Below, piece by piece: positions 1-7,572 of a stretch of 64,000 nt of DNA. Made by a program: the position numbers and the translations under genes. The notes beneath the pieces are model-generated. The model had not been told where the DNA came from. It made no database searches and worked only from the letters and a program-made list of their open reading frames with translations. Every line of letters starts with the position of its first letter. Position 1 is the first letter of the stretch. The stretch is taken from NCBI RefSeq assembly GCF_001423695.1, contig NZ_LMOZ01000001.1, forward strand, positions 940,443 through 1,004,442, read 5' to 3'. The stretch is from Leifsonia sp. Leaf336 (lineage in GTDB: Bacteria; Actinomycetota; Actinomycetes; Actinomycetales; Microbacteriaceae).

Positions 1-1
1 C

Positions 2-1606
2 GGCGGCAAGAAGTTCGGCGCGCTGTGCTTCTACATGGAGAACTGGCACATGGACTTCCCGGAGTTCCTCGACCTCCGCCAGAACTCCGGCGACCCTTAC
101 CGCCGCACCCGTACCGCCAACACCGCGGTGTGGATCAGCGACGAGTTCATGAAGCGCGTGCAGAACGACGAAGACTGGTTCCTCTTCGACCCGCTGGAGG
201 TCGCCGACCTCAACGAGCTGTACGGCAAGGAGTTCTCGGAGCGGTACGCGTTCTACGTGGCCGAGGCCGAGGCCGGGCGCATCAAGATGTTCAAGAAGAT
301 CAGCGCCCGGTCGCAGTTCAAGGACATCCTGATGAGCCTCCAGACCACCAGCCACCCGTGGCTGACCTGGAAGGACACGATCAACAACCGCGCCCTCAAC
401 AACAACACGGGCACGATCCACCTCTCCAACCTCTGCACCGAGATCACGCTGCCGCAGGACCGCGACAACGTCTCGGTCTGCAACCTGGCCTCCATCAACC
501 TGTCGCGTCACCTCATCGACGGCAAGATGGACTGGGAGCGCATCGAGGCAAGCGCCCGTCAGGCCGTGCGTCAGCTGGACAACCTGATCGACATCACGGT
601 CTCCAGCGTCGACGAGGCCGACTACTCCAACCAGCAGAACCGTGCGATCGGCCTCGGCGTCATGGGCTTCACCGACATCGTCGAGCGCCTCGGCTTCAGC
701 TACGAGAGCGAAGAGGCCTACGCCCTGATCGACGAGATCATGGAGCACGTCTCGTACGCGGCCATCGACGAGAGCGCCGACCTGGCGCAGGAGCGCGGCG
801 CGTACCCGAACTTCGAGGGCTCGCGCTGGTCGAAGGGCCTGGTGCCCTACGACTCGATCGCGCTGACGGAGGCCGACCGCGGCATCCCGATCACGGTCGA
901 CCGCACGATCCGCCTCGACTGGGACCGCCTGCGCGAGAAGGTCAAGGGCGGCATGCGCAACGCCACCCTCATGGCCATCGCTCCGACGGCCTCCATCGGC
1001 TTGGTCGCCGGCACCACGCCGGGCTTCGACCCGCAGTTCTCGCAGATCTTCAGCCGGTCGACCTCCTCGGGCAAGTTCCTCGAGGTCAACCGCAATCTGG
1101 TCGAGACGCTGCAGGAGCGCGGCATCTGGCAGGACGTCCGCGAGTCGATCCTGCGCTCGCAGGGCGACATCCAGGGCATCGCCGAGATCCCGGACGAGGT
1201 CAAGGCGACGTTCAAGACGAGCTTCCAGCTCTCGCCGTACGCCTTCATCGAGGTGGCGGCCCGCGCCCAGAAGTGGATCGACCAGGCGATCAGCCGCAAC
1301 ATGTACCTCGAGACGCGCGATCTCGGCGACATGATGGACATCTACTACGCCGCGTGGGAGAAGGGTGTGAAGACCACCTACTACCTGCACATGAAGCCGC
1401 GTCACCAGGCCGAGCAGTCCACCGTCAAGGTCAACAAGGCGGAGGAGATCTCGGGAGGCCGCAAGGGCTTCGCCACGGTCGGCGCCGGCGCTCCGGCCGC
1501 GGCCCCTGCTGTCACCGAGACCGCCCCGGCGACCGCTCCCGCTCGCCGAGGGTTCGGCTTCGGCGGCCTCACCTCCAACACCCCGGCTGGCGGTGAGAGC
1601 AAGTGA
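2..1606 (+). CDS. nrdA: Ribonucleoside-diphosphate reductase alpha subunit, class I (5' partial)
   Basis: Catalytic subunit reducing ribonucleoside diphosphates to deoxyribonucleotides. The gene begins upstream of the window; reading is open from base 2. Visible landmarks are the active-site NLCTEI motif (Cys codon 434-436, Glu codon 440-442, matching C439 and E441 of E. coli NrdA) and the adjacent radical-relay tyrosines in TTYYLHMKPR (codons 1379-1384). After these the protein runs into an Ala/Pro/Thr-rich linker and stops at TGA 1604-1606. The flexible tail with a redox CxxC pair, which family members need for turnover, is missing from this frame but is encoded immediately downstream in the -1 frame (1603-1680). 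Either there is a one-base indel near 1597-1606, natural or from assembly, or the tail is made by frameshifting or reinitiation. nrdB follows. Confidence 0.9.
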   Translation, partial: GGKKFGALCFYMENWHMDFPEFLDLRQNSGDPYRRTRTANTAVWISDEFMKRVQNDEDWFLFDPLEVADLNELYGKEFSERYAFYVAEAEAGRIKMFKKISARSQFKDILMSLQTTSHPWLTWKDTINNRALNNNTGTIHLSNLCTEITLPQDRDNVSVCNLASINLSRHLIDGKMDWERIEASARQAVRQLDNLIDITVSSVDEADYSNQQNRAIGLGVMGFTDIVERLGFSYESEEAYALIDEIMEHVSYAAIDESADLAQERGAYPNFEGSRWSKGLVPYDSIALTEADRGIPITVDRTIRLDWDRLREKVKGGMRNATLMAIAPTASIGLVAGTTPGFDPQFSQIFSRSTSSGKFLEVNRNLVETLQERGIWQDVRESILRSQGDIQGIAEIPDEVKATFKTSFQLSPYAFIEVAARAQKWIDQAISRNMYLETRDLGDMMDIYYAAWEKGVKTTYYLHMKPRHQAEQSTVKVNKAEEISGGRKGFATVGAGAPAAAPAVTETAPATAPARRGFGFGGLTSNTPAGGESK

Positions 1607-1680
1607 ACAGCACCAAGATCGAGGAGTACTACGTGCCGGTCGACCCGATGGACGACCTGCAGTGCGAGTCCTGCCAGTAA
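1603..1680 (+). other. Out-of-frame C-terminal redox tail of NrdA
   Basis: This stretch reads, from a GTG that overlaps the NrdA stop codon (GTGA), as a 25-residue peptide ending DPMDDLQCESCQ. A terminal CxxC just before the stop is the signature of the class I NrdA tail that shuttles electrons from thioredoxin or glutaredoxin to the active site. It is in frame 1, whereas NrdA is in frame 2, so it is joined to NrdA only by a -1 shift or a single-base change between 1597 and 1606. A GGTGAG sequence lies just before the GTG and could act as a weak ribosome binding site. I see no X XXY YYZ slippery heptamer, so an indel is the simplest reading. Confidence 0.75.
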
Positions 1681-1724
1681 GCCCGTAAGCCCGCAGCCGT
1701 AGACGACAGAGAAGAGACACACAG

Positions 1725-2714
1725 ATGGGCATCCTGGGAACAGGAATCGAAGAGGGCCTTCTGCTCAAGCCGGTGAAGTACCAGTGGGCGATGGACCTCT
1801 ACGACCAGGCCGTCGCGAACACGTGGTTCCCCAACGAGATCCAGCTCGGTGAAGACATCGCGGACTTCAAGAAGATGACCGACGAGGAGCGTCACGCGGT
1901 CACCTTCCTGATGAGCTACTTCAACCCGAACGAGCTCCTGGTGAACAAGGCGCTTGCATTCGGGGTGTACCCCTACATCAACGCGGCCGAGGCGCACCTC
2001 TACCTCGCCAAGCAGATGTGGGAGGAGGCGAACCACTGCATGTCGTTCGAGTACGTCCTCGAGACGTTCCCGATCGACCGCGGGCAGGCGTACAACTCCC
2101 ATGTCGACATCCCGTCGATGGCGCGCAAAGAGGAGTTCGAGGTCCGCTTCATCAAGCGGATGACCGAGCAGGCCCTCGACATCACGACGACCGAGGGCAA
2201 GCAGGACTTCATCCGCAACCTGGTGGCGTACAACGTCATCCTCGAGGGGATCTGGTTCTACTCGGGCTTCATGGTGGCGCTGTCGTTCCGTCAGCGCAAC
2301 CTGCTGCGCAACTTCGGCTCGCTGATCGACTGGGTGGTGCGCGACGAGTCGCTGCACCTCAAGTTCGGCATCAACCTGATCCTCACGGTGCTGGAGGAGA
2401 ACCCCGACCTGCAGACGCCGGAGTTCGCGAACGAGATCCGCCAGATGATCCTGGACGCCGTGGAGATGGAGGAGCAGTACAACCGCGACCTCCTGCCCGG
2501 CGGCATCCTGGGCCTCAACGCGAACTACATCAACCAGTACGTCAAGTACCTGGCCGACCGCCGTCTGGAGGAGCTGGGCTTCGAGGCCGAGTACAAGGTC
2601 TCCAACCCGGCCAAGTGGATGGCGACCGCCAACGACACGCTCGAGCTGGTCAACTTCTTCGAGTCGACCAACACGTCGTACGAGTCGAACGCGAAGGCGT
2701 CGAGCGGTCACTGA
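1725..2714 (+). CDS. nrdB: Ribonucleoside-diphosphate reductase beta subunit, class Ic-like (Mn/Fe)
   Basis: Radical-generating partner of NrdA, 329 aa, starting 44 bases after the NrdA tail; the two form one operon. Metal ligands can be placed by alignment in mind to E. coli and Chlamydia R2: Glu70 (first-ligand position, Asp in E. coli but Glu in Chlamydia), Glu101 and His104 (EEANH), Glu174 (LEGIWFY), Glu208 and His211 (RDESLH). The residue four after His104, where E. coli has radical Tyr122, is Phe108. Phe at this position together with Glu at the first ligand is the class Ic pattern, in which a Mn(IV)/Fe(III) centre replaces the tyrosyl radical. The subclass is inferred; other class I subgroups lacking the tyrosine are possible. 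Confidence 0.93.
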   Translation: MGILGTGIEEGLLLKPVKYQWAMDLYDQAVANTWFPNEIQLGEDIADFKKMTDEERHAVTFLMSYFNPNELLVNKALAFGVYPYINAAEAHLYLAKQMWEEANHCMSFEYVLETFPIDRGQAYNSHVDIPSMARKEEFEVRFIKRMTEQALDITTTEGKQDFIRNLVAYNVILEGIWFYSGFMVALSFRQRNLLRNFGSLIDWVVRDESLHLKFGINLILTVLEENPDLQTPEFANEIRQMILDAVEMEEQYNRDLLPGGILGLNANYINQYVKYLADRRLEELGFEAEYKVSNPAKWMATANDTLELVNFFESTNTSYESNAKASSGH

Positions 2715-2715
2715 T

Positions 2716-3594
2716 ATGACGATGCGGAAATCTCCGCTGATCACCGCCGCCGCGCTGGACGTTGCTCTGGGATCCGATTCCCTCTGGAGCCGCGCCGGCC
2801 GGCGGCGGTCGTCGTTGCGGGTGCTCGATGTGCGCTGGAGGCTGGGCGGACCGCCCGGTGCCGAAGAGTTCGCGAAGGGCCACATTCCGTCGGCGGTATA
2901 CGTCGATCTGGACACCGAGCTCGCCGGTCACGGCGTCCCGACCGATGGGCGCCATCCGCTGCCGCCGATCGACGACCTCCAGACCGCTGCTCGCGGTTGG
3001 GGGCTCGACGACGGCGACACCGTCGTCGTCTACGACGATGTCTCCGGCACCTCCGCCGCGCGGGCCTGGTGGTTGCTGCGGCACGCCGGCTTCGAAGACG
3101 TGCGTGTCCTCGATGGCGGCCTGGCCGCCTGGATCGCCGCAGGCGGCTCGGTGGAGACCGGCCTGACGGTCGTCGCGCCGGGATCCGTCCACCTCGAGTA
3201 CGGTCAGCTGCCTGTCCTCGACGCTGACTCGGCCGCCGCCGTGGCCGCTCACGGCGTGCTGTTGGACGCGCGGGCCGGCGAGCGATTCCGCGGGGAGGTC
3301 GAGCCCGTCGATCCGCGCGCCGGCCACATCCCCGGCGCCGTGAGCGCGCCCACGGCCGACACGATCGGTCCGGACGGTCGCCTGCTGTCGGGCGAACGGC
3401 TCGCCGAACACTTCGCCGCGCTCGGCGTCGGCCCGGACACGCGCACTGGCGTCTATTGCGGCTCCGGTGTCACCGCGGCGCACGCCGCTCTGGCGATGGA
3501 GGCCGCCGGCCTGCCGATTCCCGCGCTGTACCCGGGCTCGTTCTCGGCGTGGTCGAACGATCCTGCCCGGCCCGTGGCGGTCGGGGCCGAGTGA
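2716..3594 (+). CDS. sseA: 3-mercaptopyruvate/thiosulfate sulfurtransferase (tandem rhodanese)
   Basis: 292-residue two-domain rhodanese that moves sulfane sulfur from 3-mercaptopyruvate or thiosulfate to a thiophilic acceptor in the cytoplasm. The N-terminal domain is inactive; the C-terminal domain carries catalytic Cys248 in CGSGVTA, the loop sequence of E. coli SseA, which favours mercaptopyruvate over thiosulfate. The ATG follows the nrdB stop by one base and has no Shine-Dalgarno sequence, so translation is probably coupled to nrdB; a second ATG two codons on is an alternative. Together with the next genes it suggests local interest in sulfur metabolism. A second, more divergent rhodanese lies at 36.5 kb. 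Confidence 0.85.
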   Translation: MTMRKSPLITAAALDVALGSDSLWSRAGRRRSSLRVLDVRWRLGGPPGAEEFAKGHIPSAVYVDLDTELAGHGVPTDGRHPLPPIDDLQTAARGWGLDDGDTVVVYDDVSGTSAARAWWLLRHAGFEDVRVLDGGLAAWIAAGGSVETGLTVVAPGSVHLEYGQLPVLDADSAAAVAAHGVLLDARAGERFRGEVEPVDPRAGHIPGAVSAPTADTIGPDGRLLSGERLAEHFAALGVGPDTRTGVYCGSGVTAAHAALAMEAAGLPIPALYPGSFSAWSNDPARPVAVGAE

Positions 3595-3679
3595 TCGTTC
3601 ACCGCAGGCCGAGCTCCCCGCGGTGTAACACGTCGACACAGCCCGTGCGCTTCCGCGCGCACGCGTCTATCGTTCCTGC

Positions 3680-4702
3680 ATGACCGCGCTCGACCTGATC
3701 CCCTCCTCCGCCCCCGGGAACCTCCCGCTGGGCGAGGTGTGCGACTCGGCGGCGGCGCTGATCGGCAACACCCCGGTGGTCGAGCTGCACTCCCTCCCGG
3801 CCGGTCTCGAGGCCCGCGTGCTGGTGAAGCTCGAGGGCCGCAACCCGGGAGGCTCGTCGAAGGACCGCATCGCGCTCAACATGATTCGTACGGCCGAGGC
3901 GGCGGGCGCACTCACCCCCGGCGGCACGATCGTGGAGGCGACCAGCGGCAATACCGGCATCGGCCTGGCCCTCATCGGCCGGCTCACCGGCCATCCGGTC
4001 GTCATCGTGCACGCCAGCGACATCTCCGACGAGAAGCGCAAGGTGCTGGCGGCCTACGGCGCGCGCCTGGTGGAGGCCGACTGGGAGGCCGGCCCCGACG
4101 ATTCCGCCAACCCGCGTGCGGTCGCCGACCGCATCGCCGCGGAGACCCCCGGCTCGTGGCGCCCTGCGCAGTTCGCGAACGCCGCGAACCCGGAGGCGCA
4201 CTACCGCGGCACCGGGCCGGAGATCTGGCGGCAGACGGCCGGCCGGGTGACGCACTTCGTCGCGTCCTTCGGCACCGGCGGCACCGTGAGCGGCACCGGC
4301 CGCTACCTGAAGGAGGTCAGCGGCGGAGCCGTCCGGGTGCACGGCGCGAATCCCGCCGGCTCGACCTACGGCGGCGGCGCGGCCGGTCGCATCCTCGTCG
4401 ACGGCGTCGGCACCGCGTGGCCGCGCGACTTCTGGCCGGACACCTTCGATCCCGAGGTGGTGGACGAGGTCCACACCGTCGAGGATGGAGTCGTGTATCG
4501 AACGCTCCGCCGGCTCGCCGCCGAAGAGGCCCTCCTGCTGGGCCCGTCGTCGGCGCTCGCCGTCGCCGCGGCGCTGCGGGTGGCCCGCGAAGCGCGTCCG
4601 GGCTCGATCGTCGTGGCGATCGCGCCCGACGGCGGCACGAACTACCTGACCAAGGCGTACGACACCGACTGGCTGACCGCCGCCGGCGTCGGCGTCGACT
4701 GA
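3680..4702 (+). CDS. Cysteine synthase/cystathionine beta-synthase family PLP enzyme
   Basis: 340-residue fold-type II PLP enzyme. PLP lysine is Lys61 in NPGGSSKDR; SGNTG (89-93) binds the substrate carboxylate, GTGGT (198-202) the PLP phosphate, and Ser290 in GPSSA the pyridine nitrogen. The GGSSKDR form is nearer to CBS-like and cysteine-synthase homologues than to classical CysK (PxxSVKDR). There is no C-terminal CBS domain. Likely reaction: beta-replacement on an O-activated serine or serine itself to make cysteine or a thioether; the real substrate is not visible. A TATCGT -10 at 3668-3673 ends six bases before the ATG, so this looks like a leaderless start of a new unit including the next two genes (gaps of 21 and 4 bases). 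Confidence 0.82.
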   Translation: MTALDLIPSSAPGNLPLGEVCDSAAALIGNTPVVELHSLPAGLEARVLVKLEGRNPGGSSKDRIALNMIRTAEAAGALTPGGTIVEATSGNTGIGLALIGRLTGHPVVIVHASDISDEKRKVLAAYGARLVEADWEAGPDDSANPRAVADRIAAETPGSWRPAQFANAANPEAHYRGTGPEIWRQTAGRVTHFVASFGTGGTVSGTGRYLKEVSGGAVRVHGANPAGSTYGGGAAGRILVDGVGTAWPRDFWPDTFDPEVVDEVHTVEDGVVYRTLRRLAAEEALLLGPSSALAVAAALRVAREARPGSIVVAIAPDGGTNYLTKAYDTDWLTAAGVGVD

Positions 4703-4723
4703 CGCGCGCAGCAGAGAGACTCC

Positions 4724-6025
4724 ATGGCACTCCTACATTTCGGCTGGTTCCTCGGCGCGGGCTTCGGCGTCCAGGGCTGGGGCGACCCCACCTACGGCAT
4801 CGGCTACGACTGGAGGCAGCCTCCCGTCTACCAGGACGCCGCGCGCACGTTCGAGGGCGCAGGCTTCGACCTCTTCATCATCGAGGACGGGGTGGCTGTA
4901 CCCGACACCTACGGCGGCTCGGCCGAGGTGAACCTGGCCGCCGCGCGGTTCGTGCCGAAGCACGACCCGCTGCCGCTCGTCCCCTACCTGCTCGGGGCGA
5001 CCAGCCGGCTCGGCATCGTGCCGACGCTCAGCGCCAGCTTCTACGAGCCGTTCACCGCCGCGCGCCTGCTCAGCACCCTCCAGCACTTCGCCGGAGGTCG
5101 CCTCGGCTTCAACGTGGTGACGAGCGGCTCCGACCTCGCCGCTCAGAACTACGGCCTCGACAAGCAGGTCGAGCATGACCTCCGCTACGACCGGGCCGAC
5201 GAGTGGGTGGAGGTCGTCCGCAAGCTCTGGCGCAGCTGGGAGCCGGACGCGATCGTGGAGGACGTCGAGGGCGGCGTCTTCGCCGACTACCGCAAAGTGC
5301 ACACGATCGACCACGAGGGCCGCTTCTTCAGCGTGCGCGGGCCGCTGAACACGGCGCCCGCCGCCGAGGAGCCGGTGATGGTGCAGGCGGGCGCTTCGGG
5401 TCGAGGCCGCGATTTCGCAGGGAAGAACTCGGATGTCGTGCTCGCACTGGCCTCCACCCCGGAGCGGATGCGCGAGTACCGCGACAGCATCCGCGCCGTC
5501 GCCGTCGAGAACGGCCGGCCGGCCGATGCGGTCAAGGTGCTGTTCGTGGTGCAGCCGATCGTGACCGCGAACGCCGCGGAGACCGCGAGCGTCCGCGCGG
5601 AGCGCGCCGAGCTGACGCAGGCGGCCATCGACGAGCAGCTGCAGTCGATCAGCTACCTGACCGGTGTCGACTTCAAGACGTTCGACCTGGACGCCCCGCT
5701 TCCGGAGATCACCACGAACAGCAACCGCGGCACCCTCGACAACTTCGTGTCGTCCGCCCCGGCGGGGTCGACGCTGCGGGAGATCCTGCAGACGCGCGCC
5801 AAGAAGGACGGCCTGGCGATCATCGGCACCGCCGACGAGGTCGCCGACCATCTGGGCGAGCTGGGGGAGGCCGTCGGCGGCGACGGGTTCCTGTTCACCG
5901 GGCAGGTGCATCCCGCGAACGTGCACCGCACGCTCGACCGGCTGGTACCGGCCCTGCGTCGACGCGGCCTGCTGCGCTCGGAGCTCGGCGACGGCGGCCT
6001 CCGCCGCAACCTCGCGGACTTCTGA
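4724..6025 (+). CDS. NtaA/SnaA/DszA-type FMN-dependent monooxygenase (LLM class)
   Basis: 433-residue luciferase-like flavin monooxygenase of the two-component NtaA/SnaA/SoxA/DszA group, which needs reduced flavin from a separate reductase. Visible family signatures are the N-terminal barrel strand LLHFGWFLG, the SNRLGIVPTLS-like strand region, and FNVVTSGSDLAAQNYG, equivalent to the conserved NxVTS..ARNFG block. Members oxidise organosulfur compounds, aminopolycarboxylates and similar. The gene sits 21 bases after the PLP enzyme and 4 before the lyase homologue, so the three are probably co-transcribed; with a cysteine-forming enzyme upstream, use of an organosulfur source is a reasonable but unproven guess. 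Confidence 0.85.
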   Translation: MALLHFGWFLGAGFGVQGWGDPTYGIGYDWRQPPVYQDAARTFEGAGFDLFIIEDGVAVPDTYGGSAEVNLAAARFVPKHDPLPLVPYLLGATSRLGIVPTLSASFYEPFTAARLLSTLQHFAGGRLGFNVVTSGSDLAAQNYGLDKQVEHDLRYDRADEWVEVVRKLWRSWEPDAIVEDVEGGVFADYRKVHTIDHEGRFFSVRGPLNTAPAAEEPVMVQAGASGRGRDFAGKNSDVVLALASTPERMREYRDSIRAVAVENGRPADAVKVLFVVQPIVTANAAETASVRAERAELTQAAIDEQLQSISYLTGVDFKTFDLDAPLPEITTNSNRGTLDNFVSSAPAGSTLREILQTRAKKDGLAIIGTADEVADHLGELGEAVGGDGFLFTGQVHPANVHRTLDRLVPALRRRGLLRSELGDGGLRRNLADF

Positions 6026-6029
6026 CGTC

Positions 6030-7514
6030 ATGACCGGGCCGAGCGGCGACGTCCATTTCGGCGACCAGCCTCCGACCGTCTCCGACATCGTCGCGATCGC
6101 GCAGGGTGCGCCGGTCGTGCTCGACGCCGCCGCGCGCGACCGGATCGCCGCCTCCCGTGCGGTCGTCGAGCGCGCGATCGAGTCGGGGGAGCCGGTCTAC
6201 GGACTCAACCGCCGCCTGGGCGCGGGGCGCGACGACGCCGTCGATGCGGCGGAGTTCTCGGCGTTCCAGCGCCGCACGATCGCGAACCACCGCGGCGGCA
6301 TCGGCGAACCCCTGACCGAGGTGGAGGCCCGCGCGGTCGTCGCGACCCGGCTCGCCGGCTTCACCCGAGGCGGCGCGGGCGTGCGGCCCGCGCTCGCCGA
6401 CGCCTACGCGGCGCTGCTCAACGCGGGCGTGACCCCGTGGATCCCCGGGCGGGGCTCCGTCGGCGCGGCCGACCTGACCGCGCTCGCGGAGGTCGCCGCC
6501 GTCGTGATCGGCACCGGGGTCGTGCTGCGCGATGGTGCGGACGCTCCTGCCGCGCAGGCGCTCGCCGATGCCGGACTGGAGCCGATCGAACTCGCTCCGC
6601 ACGAAGCCCTTGCCGCGTTGAGCGCCAACGCGCTGAGCATCGGGGTCGGCTCGCTGGCCGAGGTCGAAGCCCGGCGGCTCGCAGAAGCCGCCGACCTCGT
6701 CGTGGCGCTGTCGCTGGAGGCCGTCGGCGCGGCGGGCCCGGCCGGCAACCTGAGCCCGTACTCGCCCGCGGTGGCGGAGGCCCGCGGCGGCGCGGGGCAG
6801 GCGGCGTCGGCCCGGGCGATCCGCTCGGCCCTCGACGGCAGCGGCCTCCACTCTCCCGACCGTGTCGTGAGCGTGCAGGACCCGCTGGCGTTCCGCACGG
6901 CGCCGCAGCTGCACGGCGCGCTCCGCGAGGCGGTCGCCCGACTGCGCACCGAGCTGGAGGTCGAGCTCGCCGCACGCTCGGAGAACCCGGTCGTCGACCT
7001 CCCGAGCGGCCGGCTCGTCTCGGGCGGCAACTTCCAAGCGCTGCCGCTGGCACTCGCACTGGAGAACCTGCGCCTGGCGCTGGCGCACGTGGCCGAGGCC
7101 TCGGAGCGTCGCACCGCCGCCCTCTCGCTCGCGCTCGCCTCCGCACGCAGGGAAGGTCGCACCCGGGTCCCCGGACTCCTTCTCTATGCGGCCGCCGACG
7201 CGGTCGCCGAGGTGCGTCAGCTGGCGGCGCCGGCGACGCTGGGCAGCTCGACGCTCTCAGGGGTGGAGGATCACGCGACCTACGCGCCGCTCGCCCTGCG
7301 CCTCCTGCAGCGATCGCTCGCCCTGACCTCGGAGGTCATCGCGATCGAGACGCTGCACGCGGTGGACCTGCTCCGCGTGCTCGAGTCGCGCCCGACCGGC
7401 GCGGGCACCGGCCGGCTGGCCGCGGCGCTCGCCGAGGTGTTCGACGACGTCGACGGCCACTCGGCCGACGCCCTCGTCAAGGAGGCGGCCAGCCTCCTCG
7501 CGCGACTTTCGTGA
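6030..7514 (+). CDS. Aromatic amino acid/histidine ammonia-lyase homologue lacking the MIO triad
   Basis: 494-residue member of the HAL/PAL fold. Retained features: VYGLNRRLG (57-64, where active enzymes have the catalytic Tyr in YGxNTGFG), QDPLAFR (283-289), SENPVVD (317-323) and SGGNF (331-335). The active-site loop that should be GSVGASGDL, whose Ala-Ser-Gly cyclises to the electrophilic MIO group, reads GSVGAADL (142-149): one residue shorter and without Ser-Gly. The NGTQ-like asparagine region is also changed (ALSANALSIG). The protein therefore probably does not deaminate by the MIO mechanism. Start chosen at ATG 6030, four bases after the monooxygenase stop; a longer open frame upstream only overlaps that gene. 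The stop codon lies inside the first of three palindromes at 7508-7558. Confidence 0.8.
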   Translation: MTGPSGDVHFGDQPPTVSDIVAIAQGAPVVLDAAARDRIAASRAVVERAIESGEPVYGLNRRLGAGRDDAVDAAEFSAFQRRTIANHRGGIGEPLTEVEARAVVATRLAGFTRGGAGVRPALADAYAALLNAGVTPWIPGRGSVGAADLTALAEVAAVVIGTGVVLRDGADAPAAQALADAGLEPIELAPHEALAALSANALSIGVGSLAEVEARRLAEAADLVVALSLEAVGAAGPAGNLSPYSPAVAEARGGAGQAASARAIRSALDGSGLHSPDRVVSVQDPLAFRTAPQLHGALREAVARLRTELEVELAARSENPVVDLPSGRLVSGGNFQALPLALALENLRLALAHVAEASERRTAALSLALASARREGRTRVPGLLLYAAADAVAEVRQLAAPATLGSSTLSGVEDHATYAPLALRLLQRSLALTSEVIAIETLHAVDLLRVLESRPTGAGTGRLAAALAEVFDDVDGHSADALVKEAASLLARLS

Positions 7515-7558
7515 CGAATATCGGCATTCGTGCCACGAATCGCGGCTTTCGTCACGAA
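7508..7558. repeat. Three TTCGT..ACGAA palindromes at exact 20-bp spacing
   Basis: Between the convergent ends of the lyase homologue and the DUF1611 gene lie TTCGTGACGAA (7508-7518), ATTCGTGCCACGAAT (7526-7540) and TTCGTCACGAA (7548-7558). Each is a perfect palindrome about a single base, and the centres (7513, 7533, 7553) are exactly 20 bp apart. The outer two are also near-inverted copies of each other. A bidirectional terminator, a short dispersed repeat or a protein-binding array are all possible; there is no T-run. Confidence 0.7.
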
Positions 7559-7572
7559 TCGGCGCCGAGAGG

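Noticed and set aside
1590-1610. Programmed -1 frameshift slippery site in nrdA
   Set aside because: No X XXY YYZ heptamer near the stop; an indel is simpler, although not excluded.
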